Shown in pieces: positions 1 to 7,886 of a stretch of DNA of 33,716 nt (positions within the stretch are counted from its first letter, which is position 1; each line of letters begins with the position of its first letter). Where the stretch lies: positions 1 to 33,716 of the forward strand of contig CANLYR010000048.1 in assembly GCA_947495425.1 (NCBI GenBank). The letters are read 5' to 3'. Source of the stretch: an uncultured Aquimarina sp. (GTDB lineage Bacteria; Bacteroidota; Bacteroidia; Flavobacteriales; Flavobacteriaceae). A model generated the notes under the pieces. The model had not been told where the DNA came from, ran no database searches, and worked only from the letters and a program-made list of their open reading frames with translations. The translations under genes and the position numbers were made by a program.

Positions 1-1
1 A

Positions 2-75
2 TCTTCTTACAACTATCGAAAATCATTCAAAAAATAAACAAATTGAAATTAGCGTAGCTATTTTCTGAAAGTGCC
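2..75 (+). repeat. Left arm of a 74-bp perfect inverted repeat at the contig ends
   Basis: Bases 2-75 are the exact reverse complement of 33643-33716, and the match stops abruptly at base 76. The repeat begins GGCACTTTCAGAAAATAGC when read outward from either end of the window. Both ends therefore run into copies of the same sequence in opposite orientation, as happens when an assembly breaks in a multicopy element such as an insertion sequence. No open frame of the element is visible in the part present. Confidence 0.9.
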
Positions 76-107
76 GAGAAATAATAAAAAGATTACTTTT
101 ACTACAT

Positions 108-156
108 TTCGACTAAGCCTGTCCTGAGCCCAGTCGAAGGGCTCATTGTGACAGGA
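108..156 (-). repeat. REP-like nested hairpin downstream of pyk
   Basis: TTCGACT (108-114) pairs with AGTCGAA (132-138). As an alternative, TGAGCCC (125-131) pairs with GGGCTCA (139-145) around the AGTCGAA loop, inside an outer CCTGTC/GACAGG pair (118-123 with 151-156). It starts 6 bp past the pyk stop codon. Short elements with a TTCGACT...AGTCGAA core are, to my knowledge, common between genes in flavobacterial genomes. It may also act as the pyk terminator or as an RNA-stabilising 3' end. Confidence 0.65.
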
Positions 157-162
157 AGAGTT

Positions 163-1590
163 CTAAATTTGTGAAACTCTAAGGGTGTTCACCATGCCTT
201 TTGCTGTAATTGGCATTGCTGCAAGATTAATCAACATATCTCCTTGCGCTACAAACCCACGTTTCATTGCAATTTCATTGATATCTTCTACAGTTTCATC
301 AGTACTAACAAATTTATCATAGAATAATGCTTTTACACCCCACAATAAATTGAGTTGAGAGAGAATCCTTCTGTTGCTGGTAAATACTAAAATATGGGCA
401 GTTGGTCTCCAGGCAGAGATCTGAAACGCAGTATACCCACTATTGGTTAATGTGCAAATAGCTTTTGCATCAATATCATTAGCCATATGAGCTGCATGAT
501 AACAAATAGACTTTGTAATAAATCGATTTGTTCTTATATGTGGCGGGTCTTGAGGTACAGATATCAGATCTGAGTTTTCTACACTACTAATAATTTTGGT
601 CATTGTTTCGATCACCTGTACAGGGTATTTACCTACAGATGTTTCTCCTGATAACATCACAGCATCTGCTCCATCCATTACAGAATTAGCGACATCATTC
701 ACCTCTGCGCGTGTGGGTGTAAGACTGTCAATCATCGTCTCCATCATCTGAGTGGCAATAATTACAGGTATTCTGGCAGTTTTGGCTCTCAAAACTAATT
801 TTTTCTGAATCAAAGGAACTTCTTGCGCAGGAATTTCAACCCCCAAATCACCTCTTGCCACCATAAGTCCATCGCAGTAGGCTACAATCTTGTCGATATT
901 TTCTACTCCTTCAGGTTTTTCAATTTTTGCTATAATAGGGATTTTATGATCGCTATGCTCTTTAATTAGGTCCTGAAGCTCCATTAAGTCCTGAGCATGC
1001 CGAACAAAAGAAAGCGCGATCCAGTCTACTTCTTGTTCGCAAGCAAAAATGGCATCTTTTATATCCTTTTCTGTTAACGCCGGTAGAGAAATATTAGTAT
1101 TAGGAAGGTTGACCCCCTTTTTTGATTTCAATGGTCCTCCTTGTATCACTTTGGCGGTAACAGTATCTTTTTTGTTTGATGACACAACTTCAAAAATCAA
1201 TTTCCCATCATCAAGCAATATTCTTTCCCCTTGATTCACGTCTTTCGGGAAATTTTGATAGTTCATATATACTTTTTCCGAATTACCTTCAAAAGGTTCT
1301 CCGGTTATAAAATTGATAACATCACCATCATTAACGATGATATCTCCTTTCATAACACCTACCCTTAATTTGGGCCCCTGTAAATCACCTAATATTGCAG
1401 CATTATAACCATGTTTTTCGCTAAGTTCACGAATCATTTTTACACGCTCTTTTACGTCACTATAATCAGCATGAGAAAAATTTATTCTAAATACATTCAC
1501 CCCAGCTTCAAGCATTTTTTTCAGTACTTCTTTACTACTTGTAGCGGGTCCTAGGGTAGCAACTATTTTAGTTCTTTTACGTTTTGGCAT
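163..1590 (-). CDS. pyk: Pyruvate kinase
   Basis: Catalyses the last step of glycolysis in the cytoplasm: phosphoenolpyruvate plus ADP to pyruvate plus ATP. The 475-residue protein opens with the family N-terminus (KIVATLGPATSS, residues 8-19) and has the substrate-loop segment RINFSH. It also has the catalytic signature IIAKIEKPEGVENID and the following MVARGDLGVE that binds metal and phosphate. The length is normal for a type without the extra C-terminal phosphotransferase-like domain. Its ATG overlaps the stop of the upstream IPExxxVDY gene (TAATG), so the two are translationally coupled. A REP-like hairpin follows the stop codon. Nothing unusual is seen, and the assignment is secure. Confidence 0.97.
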   Translation of the reverse strand: MPKRKRTKIVATLGPATSSKEVLKKMLEAGVNVFRINFSHADYSDVKERVKMIRELSEKHGYNAAILGDLQGPKLRVGVMKGDIIVNDGDVINFITGEPFEGNSEKVYMNYQNFPKDVNQGERILLDDGKLIFEVVSSNKKDTVTAKVIQGGPLKSKKGVNLPNTNISLPALTEKDIKDAIFACEQEVDWIALSFVRHAQDLMELQDLIKEHSDHKIPIIAKIEKPEGVENIDKIVAYCDGLMVARGDLGVEIPAQEVPLIQKKLVLRAKTARIPVIIATQMMETMIDSLTPTRAEVNDVANSVMDGADAVMLSGETSVGKYPVQVIETMTKIISSVENSDLISVPQDPPHIRTNRFITKSICYHAAHMANDIDAKAICTLTNSGYTAFQISAWRPTAHILVFTSNRRILSQLNLLWGVKALFYDKFVSTDETVEDINEIAMKRGFVAQGDMLINLAAMPITAKGMVNTLRVSQI

Positions 1591-2081
1591 TATTCAAATA
1601 TTAAGTTGTTCTTTGATTTAAGTGCTGTATATTCTACTGAATATGCAGTTATAATTTGAGAAATAGTAAGCATTTGGGCTAATAATGACTTACTCGAAAA
1701 TTTTGATGTTTCTGCTTCTATTTTCAGAAAATAATCTACATTTTTTAGTTCTGGGATTAAATATTTTACCGCATATAGGTTTTCTGTATCTTCAAATAAT
1801 CCTTTAGAAATAACGTTGTTAGATTCTATTTTGGCACTAAACTTATTTGCCAAAAGACTGTATGTATTATATTGAAACTGGTCATGATATTGATATAGCG
1901 GAAAATTTGCTACAAAATCATTGTATTCAAAATTAATATCTTCTTTTTTTCTAAAAAGATGTAAATTCAGATTTTTATTTAATAAAAAGGCTAATCTATA
2001 TGAGGCTACCGAGCTGTGAATAGCAATAAGCTCATATTCATCTTCTTCGAGGATGTCTAAAATTAATTTCTGAATAGCCAC
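1590..2081 (-). CDS. IPExxxVDY family protein
   Basis: A 163-residue protein of unknown biochemical role, recognised by the family motif IPELKNVDYFLK near the middle (IPE, three residues, VDY). Members sit beside pyk and rnc in many Bacteroidetes, as here. I see no signal peptide, transmembrane segment or catalytic motif, so it is probably cytoplasmic. The last codons overlap the pyk start. A promoter of the flavobacterial type lies about 30 bp upstream of the start codon, so this gene and pyk form their own unit, separated from rnc by a 331-bp gap. Family assignment is good; function is unknown. Confidence 0.88.
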   Translation of the reverse strand: MAIQKLILDILEEDEYELIAIHSSVASYRLAFLLNKNLNLHLFRKKEDINFEYNDFVANFPLYQYHDQFQYNTYSLLANKFSAKIESNNVISKGLFEDTENLYAVKYLIPELKNVDYFLKIEAETSKFSSKSLLAQMLTISQIITAYSVEYTALKSKNNLIFE

Positions 2082-2111
2082 TTTACGTTTATTTATTTCC
2101 AGAATTAACGC

Positions 2112-2139
2112 GAAATATACAAATAAAATACCCTAACAA
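2112..2139 (-). promoter_or_regulatory. Promoter for the IPExxxVDY-pyk operon
   Basis: On the minus strand TTG (2137-2139) is followed after exactly 17 bp by TATATTTC (2112-2119), one mismatch from the Bacteroidetes -7 consensus TAnnTTTG. The start codon lies 30 bp downstream. Spacing and position fit a sigma-A promoter. Confidence 0.6.
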
Positions 2140-2412
2140 CTTTAATTAAATTTAAAGATATTTCACGAAAACGATTGCGTTAGTATCTTTTAGGGAGAAA
2201 AAATAGAGTTTTTTTGAGAAGTAGGTATTTTTCTCGATAATTCTGCCTCAGGTAGGCATAGCGAGATTTGAATGTTCCAATCTTTGTCTCGAAACCTTGA
2301 AGCCCTTTTCTTTAGAATGTCTCTTGGACTTCCCTAGAGACTCGTTACTTTTTATAAGACAGAAATCAAATATTTATGGGCAACGCCAAAGGGTATGATA
2401 CCCCGAGGTAGT
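2140..2412. other. Intergenic gap between rnc and the pyk operon
   Basis: No open frame of note on either strand. It holds two weak hairpins: GTCTCT/AGAGAC (2319-2324 with 2336-2341) and GGGTA/TACCC (2391-2403). The latter lies just downstream of the rnc stop on the minus strand and could be part of its transcript end, but no clear T-tract follows. Otherwise I see nothing I can assign. Confidence 0.4.
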
Positions 2413-3150
2413 TTACTTCGATGTTATTTTAGTTTGAAATGCAAAATACGCTCTTTTTGAAGCTTTTTCTTCGGCTTTTTTCTTCGAGGTTGCTCTGGCT
2501 TTTGCGATCACTTTTTCATCAATCCATAGTTTTACGGCAAAGTGTTTCATTTCATCTTTTCCGGTATCTTCATAGATTTCATAGTTGAACAGCTTCTTTT
2601 CTTTTTGGCACCATTCTATCAATAAGCTTTTGTAGCTGATTACTTGTCCTTCTAGGCTTTCTATATCAACATATGGATATATAACCGCTTCTTTAATGAA
2701 TCGCTCACAATATACAAACCCCCGATCTAGATATATAGCACCTATTAATGCTTCAAAAAGATTTCCATGTATGTTGATACCAAATTGAGATTTAGGGATG
2801 TTGGTTCGTACCAGGTTGATTAGTTTTAGATCTTTTCCAAGTTCATTAAGATGTTTTCTACTCACAACCTTAGCCCTCATTTTTGTAAGATACCCTTCGT
2901 TGCCACCAGGAACTTCTTTAAACAAATATGCAGCGATTACACTACTTAGCATCGCATCGCCCAGAAACTCTAATCGTTCATAATTAAGCGCATTTCCTTT
3001 TTTATCTTTTAGATTTAAGGATCTGTGGGTAAATGCTTTTTCGTAGGGCGCAATGTTTTTGGGTTTAAATCCTAAAATTTTTTGAATTTTAGAAAAAAAA
3101 TTCCCGTTCTTTTCAGAGCGGGAATTTAATATGTTGCGAATAACATTCAT
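2413..3150 (-). CDS. rnc: Ribonuclease III
   Basis: Cuts double-stranded RNA during rRNA maturation and RNA turnover. The catalytic domain occupies about residues 18-165 and contains the signature YERLEFLGDAML (57-68) and the second acidic site around FEALIGAIYLDRG. A double-stranded RNA-binding domain covers about 170-238 and ends in the lysine-rich KARATSKKKAEEKASKRA. At 245 residues it is slightly longer than the usual 220-230, with a short N-terminal extension. Its start overlaps the fabF stop (TAATG). It belongs to the acpP-fabF-rnc cluster widely conserved in this phylum. Confidence 0.96.
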   Translation of the reverse strand: MNVIRNILNSRSEKNGNFFSKIQKILGFKPKNIAPYEKAFTHRSLNLKDKKGNALNYERLEFLGDAMLSSVIAAYLFKEVPGGNEGYLTKMRAKVVSRKHLNELGKDLKLINLVRTNIPKSQFGINIHGNLFEALIGAIYLDRGFVYCERFIKEAVIYPYVDIESLEGQVISYKSLLIEWCQKEKKLFNYEIYEDTGKDEMKHFAVKLWIDEKVIAKARATSKKKAEEKASKRAYFAFQTKITSK

Positions 3151-4403
3151 TATTCGTCTAGTTTTTTAAATAATACACAAGCATTATGACCTCCGAAACC
3201 AAAAGTATTACTCATGGCATACTTGATATCACGCTTTTGCGCCTTGTTTAAGGTCAAATTCAACGATGGATCTATGTTCTCATCCACAGTGGTGTGGTTG
3301 ATAGTTGGGGGCACCGTATTGTGTTGCATTGCTAAGATAGAAGCGATTGCTTCTATAGCTCCAGCAGCACCAAGCAAGTGACCTGTCATAGATTTTGTTG
3401 AATTGATATTGATGTCTGATGCGTGATCTCCAAAAACTTTAGTAATTGCTTTCAATTCTGCTACATCGCCCAGAGGGGTTGATGTACCATGTGTGTTTAT
3501 AGCGTCTACTTGTTCTGGTGCCACACCAGCATCTCTTAAGCAATTTAGCATTACACGCTCTACACCAATACCATCGGGATGAGGCGCTGTCATGTGATAT
3601 GCATCACTAGACATTCCACCACCAACTACTTCGGCATAAATTTTAGCACCTCGTGCTTTTGCATGTTCATACTCTTCAAGAATGAGCGCACCACTACCTT
3701 CACCAAGAACAAAACCATCTCTGGTGGCATCAAATGGCCTAGAGGCAGTTTCAGGACTTTCGTTTCTGGTAGATAGGGCGTGCATCGCATTAAAACCTCC
3801 CATACCGGCAATAGTTACTGCTGCTTCACTTCCTCCTGTAATAATAATATCACAATGTCCTAAACGTATATAATTTAAGGCATCGATCATTGCATTAGCA
3901 GAAGAAGCACATGCAGAAACTGTTGTATAGTTTGGGCCCATAAAACCATTTCTTATAGAAATATGTCCTGGAGCAATATCGGCGATCATTTTAGGAATAA
4001 AGAATGGATTGAAACGTGGCGTTCCATTTCCATTGGCATAGCCAATTACTTCTTCCTGAAAAGTTTCAATACCTCCGATTCCTGCTCCCCAGATTACACC
4101 AACTCTAAATTTATCTACCTTCTCAAGGTCGATAGCAGCATCTTTTATTGCTTCTTCTGAAGAAACAATGGCGTACTGCGCAAATTTGTCAAGCTTACGT
4201 GCTTCTTTCCTATCAAAATAGTCTGTGGAAATGTAATTCTTGATTTCGCAAGCAAATTTAGTCTTGAAATGTTCGGTATCGAAATAAGTAATGGGAGCGC
4301 AACCGCTCTTTCCATTAATTAATCCATCCCAATATTCATCAATATTGTTACCGATAGGTGTTAATGCACCTAGCCCGGTGACTACAACTCGCTTAAGATT
4401 CAT
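3150..4403 (-). CDS. fabF: Beta-ketoacyl-ACP synthase II
   Basis: Condenses malonyl-ACP with a growing acyl-ACP in type II fatty acid synthesis. The thiolase-fold protein has 417 residues, the family norm, with the active-site cysteine at 165 in TTVSACASSANAM. The two catalytic histidines are in NTHGTSTPLGD and STKSMTGHLLGAAG, and the glycine-rich NTFGFGGHNA lies near the C-terminus. It follows acpP, which encodes its carrier partner, by 17 bp, and its stop overlaps the rnc start. This is an intact housekeeping gene. Confidence 0.97.
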   Translation of the reverse strand: MNLKRVVVTGLGALTPIGNNIDEYWDGLINGKSGCAPITYFDTEHFKTKFACEIKNYISTDYFDRKEARKLDKFAQYAIVSSEEAIKDAAIDLEKVDKFRVGVIWGAGIGGIETFQEEVIGYANGNGTPRFNPFFIPKMIADIAPGHISIRNGFMGPNYTTVSACASSANAMIDALNYIRLGHCDIIITGGSEAAVTIAGMGGFNAMHALSTRNESPETASRPFDATRDGFVLGEGSGALILEEYEHAKARGAKIYAEVVGGGMSSDAYHMTAPHPDGIGVERVMLNCLRDAGVAPEQVDAINTHGTSTPLGDVAELKAITKVFGDHASDININSTKSMTGHLLGAAGAIEAIASILAMQHNTVPPTINHTTVDENIDPSLNLTLNKAQKRDIKYAMSNTFGFGGHNACVLFKKLDE

Positions 4404-4420
4404 AATTTGTTGTGAAGTTA

Positions 4421-4654
4421 TTACTTTGCGTCTTCAATATAAGATACTGCTTGACCAACTGTTGCAATGTTTTCAGCTTGATCATCTGGAATCTGGATAT
4501 CGAATTCTTTTTCGAATTCCATAATCAATTCTACGGTGTCTAGCGAATCTGCGCCTAAGTCGTTTGTGAAGCTTGCTTCGTTTACAACTTCGTTTTCGTC
4601 TACACCTAATTTGTCAACGATTATCGCTTTTACTCTTGATGCAATGTCTGACAT
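4421..4654 (-). CDS. acpP: Acyl carrier protein
   Basis: A small acidic four-helix protein of 77 residues that carries acyl chains on a phosphopantetheine arm. The attachment serine is S37 in the motif GADSLDTVE, followed by the recognition helix [16 protein letters not shown]. It is first in the acpP-fabF-rnc cluster. A TATTTTTG box on the minus strand (4686-4693), 31 bp upstream of the start, fits the flavobacterial -7 element. Confidence 0.97.
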
Positions 4655-4685
4655 AATTTTAATTTTTAATTTTTAATTTAGGAGG

Positions 4686-4693
4686 CAAAAATA
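4686..4693 (-). promoter_or_regulatory. Probable -7 box of the acpP promoter
   Basis: TATTTTTG on the minus strand matches TAnnTTTG exactly and lies 31 bp from the acpP start. No clear TTG is seen at the expected -33 distance, so the call rests on the -7 box and position. Confidence 0.4.
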
Positions 4694-4835
4694 AAAAACT
4701 TTATTTTAAAACCCCATAATCCCGCAAAAATGTATTTGTGTTTTTATCAAATATAGGGAAGTATTGGCTTTTTGCTGCCTAAAATAGAATAATAATTATT
4801 TTTTTGTGCGCTCTAATTAACAATTTAACCATACT

Positions 4836-5414
4836 ATGAAACGTATCATAATTTTTGCTTCCGGCTCTGGTACCAATGCCGAAAATATAATCAAATACTT
4901 CCACGAGCGAAAAATTGCCGAGGTTACACATGTGTTCTCTAACAACTTACGTGCCAAGGTATTAAAACGAGCTCATGACCTGAAAGTAAAGGCATTACAC
5001 TTTGACAAAGCGTCATTTTATGACACTAATGAGGTATTAAATATTCTAAAAGATGCTAACCCTGATGTTATTGTGCTTGCCGGATTTTTATGGATTTTTC
5101 CAAAAAAAATCATTGAAATTTTTCCAAATAAGGTCATAAATATTCATCCTGCATTATTACCAAAATATGGCGGGAAAGGAATGTATGGGCATCATGTGCA
5201 TGAGGCTGTAGTGCGAAATAAAGAAAAAGAAAGCGGCATTACCATCCATTACGTAAGTGAACATTATGATGAAGGCGCCATTATTTTTCAGGCAAAAACA
5301 GCAATTTCTGAATCAGATACTGCCGAGGATGTAGCCAATGCGATTCATCAATTAGAATATAAACATTTTCCAGTCGTTATAGAAAAAGTATTGTTATCTG
5401 AAGAAAAGAAGTAA
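4836..5414 (+). CDS. purN: Phosphoribosylglycinamide formyltransferase
   Basis: Transfers a formyl group from 10-formyltetrahydrofolate to GAR, the third step of purine synthesis. The 192-residue protein shows the phosphate-binding FASGSGTNAENI at the N-terminus, the catalytic NIHPALLPKYGGKGMYG (Asn and His) and HYVSEHYDEGAIIFQ with the catalytic Asp. It is transcribed divergently from acpP across a 181-bp gap. Length and motifs are complete. Confidence 0.96.
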   Translation: MKRIIIFASGSGTNAENIIKYFHERKIAEVTHVFSNNLRAKVLKRAHDLKVKALHFDKASFYDTNEVLNILKDANPDVIVLAGFLWIFPKKIIEIFPNKVINIHPALLPKYGGKGMYGHHVHEAVVRNKEKESGITIHYVSEHYDEGAIIFQAKTAISESDTAEDVANAIHQLEYKHFPVVIEKVLLSEEKK

Positions 5415-5474
5415 AAAGTACACAGTATTAAGAATTTCAAAACGTTAGTTTATTTGATAGCTAAGTTTTAGCTT

Positions 5475-5512
5475 CTCTCCCTCTGGGAGAGATGTCCGTA
5501 GGACAGAGAGGG
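5475..5512. repeat. Intergenic repeat with alternative hairpins
   Basis: CTCTCCC (5475-5481) pairs with GGGAGAG (5485-5491), and GTCC (5494-5497) with GGAC (5501-5504). In an alternative fold CCCTCT (5479-5484) pairs with AGAGGG (5507-5512) to enclose the second hairpin. Sequences of this shape are, from general knowledge, dispersed repeats in many Flavobacteriaceae. It lies between purN and the RNase H gene. Confidence 0.55.
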
Positions 5513-5553
5513 TTAAAGGCAACACATTTAGAATTGAAACTACAAGTTAAACA

Positions 5554-6189
5554 ATGGCAAAAAAAGAGAAATTTTATGTGGTTTGGGAGGGACACCGACC
5601 AGGAATTTATACCAAATGGAGTGATTGCAAAGCAGCCGTAAAAGGATATGCTAGTGCAAAATTTAAGTCTTTTGAATCGTTTGATATCGCAAAAAAGGCA
5701 TACAATGGTAATTATGAAGATTATAAAGGGAAAAGCAGACCTAAACAGACACTCACAGCTGCACAAGTTGCAAAAATGGGGGAACCTAATCTATATTCGA
5801 TCGCTGTAGATGCAGCATCTAGTGGTAATCCTGGTAAGATGGAGTATCGAGGCGTAGACACCCAAACCAAAAAACAATTGTTTCATCAAGGGCCATTTCC
5901 TCAGGGAACCAATAATATAGGTGAGTTTTTAGCCTTGGTGCATGGCTTGGCATATCTAAAAAAGAAAAATAGTGATCGTATTTTGTATACAGATTCTCGA
6001 ATAGCCATGGGATGGGTACAAAAAAAGACCTGTAGAACAAAATTACAACGCGATGCCAAAAATGCAGCAATGTTTGATTTGGTAGATCGCGGTATCCAAT
6101 GGCTAAAGAAAAATACGTATACTACCAAAATTGTGAAGTGGGAAACCAAAGCCTGGGGAGAAATTCCTGCAGATTTTGGGAGAAAGTAA
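5554..6189 (+). CDS. Ribonuclease H1 with N-terminal hybrid-binding domain
   Basis: Degrades the RNA strand of RNA-DNA hybrids. Residues 1-50 are a viroplasmin-like hybrid-binding domain (KFYVVWEGHRPGIYTKW). A linker leads to the RNase H fold from about residue 78. The acidic residues of the catalytic set are visible: Asp in SIAVDAASSGNPG (~84), Glu in NIGEFLAL (~123), Asp in LYTDSRIA (~146), and a C-terminal Asp in PADFGRK. It has 211 residues. This two-domain architecture is common in Bacteroidetes and resembles eukaryotic RNase H1. It sits alone after purN with a repeat element in between. Confidence 0.93.
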   Translation: MAKKEKFYVVWEGHRPGIYTKWSDCKAAVKGYASAKFKSFESFDIAKKAYNGNYEDYKGKSRPKQTLTAAQVAKMGEPNLYSIAVDAASSGNPGKMEYRGVDTQTKKQLFHQGPFPQGTNNIGEFLALVHGLAYLKKKNSDRILYTDSRIAMGWVQKKTCRTKLQRDAKNAAMFDLVDRGIQWLKKNTYTTKIVKWETKAWGEIPADFGRK

Positions 6190-6354
6190 GTACTAGAATT
6201 CACCAGAGCTTAGCTATTGGGGTTTGATCTCGGCAGTGTATTATAAATATTGCCTTAGTATAAGGGAGCTTAAACGTCAGTTTTTGAGAACATACTATAC
6301 GGTGGATCAATTCTTGTGGATTTTTATATGAGATGGTTTTTGTTTTCACAGCTT

Positions 6355-6396
6355 ATATCAAAAAAAGCTCCAGGCAAACCCAGAGCTTTTTGATAT
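6355..6396 (-). terminator. Terminator of the astacin gene
   Basis: A-rich arm ATATCAAAAAAAGCTC (6355-6370) pairs with GAGCTTTTTGATAT (6383-6396), with a loop of about 12 nt. It lies about 50 bp past the stop of the minus-strand peptidase and could work from either side. Confidence 0.7.
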
Positions 6397-6445
6397 CTAT
6401 TTTAGCACAGTTTAAAAGCTATTGCTTTCTTACGGTTTCGTTTTA

Positions 6446-7522
6446 TTAATTACTCCCGCATCGTCCAAGATTGGTCCATCCGCTAGCAGTTCTTTGATAT
6501 AAAGATCCTTGATAAGTCACTTTATCACCTGTTGAATATGATCTGCCATTTACATAAGCTGATACACCAGCGCAAGGATCATTGTTAACTGTTTCGCATT
6601 CACCAAGGTTGGTCCATCCGCTACTTGTTCTTTGATAAAGATTGCCTTGATAAGTCACCTTATCACCTACTGCATATGATCTGCCGTTTACATATGCCGC
6701 AACACCGTCACAATTACCACCAGTATTAGTATCTGGATATATTCTTGCAATAAAAGATTTGTCTACTGCAGATAATTCAGTGTTTCTACCTACGGCAACA
6801 CCATCTGTGGTATGTTCTGCAGGGATTGGGTAGTGCATTATAGATTTTGGATCATATACACTGTGATTAGAGATGTTTGATTCGTAACGTCTGAACAGGT
6901 TGTTATCTACTTTTGCTCTATCCCAGTTGTTAGGTGGTCCTGCGTAGTATGCATATACCGCTTCTCTATCCCAGTTAATTCCGGCAACAGGATTTTGATG
7001 CTCATGAATCAAACCCAATGCATGCCCGAATTCATGGATGGTAGTTCTTCTGAATTCTGTATCCGTGGTGTTATTATCAAACCAACCAAAATGCATACTG
7101 TGGGCATGATTATTAGAATCAGTTCCTAGATAAGACCAGGATCCGCTCTCGTCTGCAAATTGACCTTCTCTAAAACCAATTTTAATGTTTGCACTACTGG
7201 TAGAAGATACCCATTCAAATTTAAGGTTTGCATAATCTTCCCATACGACTGCATACTGTCGCACTTTTGATTGCACAAAACTGTTTCCATTTAAAAATTT
7301 AACTCGGATTGTTTGACCAGGCTCCCATTCTTTTGCTTTTACACTAGCCGCTTTTGAATTGTCAGTATCCCATTTTTCGATACATACGTGAGCTGCTTTA
7401 GCCTCAGTATAATCATTAATTTGATTGATTTCGTCAAGTTCTTCAGTGTTTTTTTCGCAATTAAAGAATACTAATGAAATTGAAGCTAATAAAATTAGCT
7501 TCATCGCATTTAATTTTTTCAT
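6446..7522 (-). CDS. Astacin-family zinc metallopeptidase lipoprotein with two C-terminal chitin-binding-like modules
   Basis: A secreted protease of the M12A (astacin) family. I place the start at 7522 (MKKLNAMKLILLASISLVFFNC) because it gives a lipoprotein signal ending at a Cys; 14 upstream codons to 7564 would add unusual residues ahead of it. The zinc site HEFGHALGLIHEH fits HExxHxxGxxHE, followed by the Met-turn SIMHYP. The catalytic domain is followed by two nearly identical ~40-residue modules (6449-6712) with AYVNGRSY, GDKVTYQG, LYQRT and GWTNLG, resembling CBM5/12 chitin-binding modules. A likely role is digestion of chitin-associated protein at the cell surface. It is monocistronic and followed by a terminator. 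Confidence 0.9.
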   Translation of the reverse strand: MKKLNAMKLILLASISLVFFNCEKNTEELDEINQINDYTEAKAAHVCIEKWDTDNSKAASVKAKEWEPGQTIRVKFLNGNSFVQSKVRQYAVVWEDYANLKFEWVSSTSSANIKIGFREGQFADESGSWSYLGTDSNNHAHSMHFGWFDNNTTDTEFRRTTIHEFGHALGLIHEHQNPVAGINWDREAVYAYYAGPPNNWDRAKVDNNLFRRYESNISNHSVYDPKSIMHYPIPAEHTTDGVAVGRNTELSAVDKSFIARIYPDTNTGGNCDGVAAYVNGRSYAVGDKVTYQGNLYQRTSSGWTNLGECETVNNDPCAGVSAYVNGRSYSTGDKVTYQGSLYQRTASGWTNLGRCGSN

Positions 7523-7854
7523 AATCATTATAAGTTTGAGTTTGTATTCTGCTAAGAAAAACAATTTTTTATAATTTTTAAGGATTTTTTAAGAAAAATT
7601 ATGGTTTTAGTGTTAAAATTATACGGCTTTATTCAACCTTGATCCTGAAAAACTATCATTTGATAAGTATGGATATATGTTCAACATTATTTTGAATATA
7701 GTAATAGCACAAGGGTTACATTCGGGTTTGGGATGTATCAAAACAGCAAACCAAATTCTAAGGAGAAATTTCTGTATATTTTGGTAGAAAGTAATTATTT
7801 GTTTCAAACGTATTAGGTTTCATAAACTTGACAGGTGTAATTAAAAGTAAAACG
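7523..7854. other. Divergent intergenic region between the astacin and PfkB genes
   Basis: AT-rich, about 330 bp, with no credible gene. It must carry the upstream signals of both divergent genes. Only the PfkB -7 box (7855-7862) is clear. The 62-codon frame on the minus strand here has no recognisable features and I do not call it. Confidence 0.4.
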
Positions 7855-7862
7855 TATATTTG
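7855..7862 (+). promoter_or_regulatory. -7 box of the PfkB promoter
   Basis: TATATTTG is an exact TAnnTTTG match 24 bp before the ATG at 7887. A TTG lies upstream at 7829-7831, with a longer than usual spacer (about 23 bp). The box overlaps the TTG codon at 7860, which argues against using that codon as the translation start. Confidence 0.55.
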
Positions 7863-7886
7863 CAAAAAAATTATTACGCTAGTTAT

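Noticed and set aside
3579..4160. Several plus-strand frames inside fabF
   Set aside because: Shadows of the strongly conserved fabF coding strand.
5819..6203. Open frames of 83 and 100 codons on the minus strand over the RNase H gene
   Set aside because: They lie fully opposite a well-supported gene and lack recognisable motifs.
7619..7807. 62-codon minus-strand frame in the astacin-PfkB gap
   Set aside because: No motif, no terminator or promoter in position, and composition like random AT-rich sequence.
7860..7886. Upstream TTG start for the PfkB gene (and similar upstream starts at 8946, 15352, 19648, 20566)
   Set aside because: These extend the proteins into promoter boxes or the previous gene, or displace signal peptides or the catalytic Cys; the downstream ATG fits each family better.
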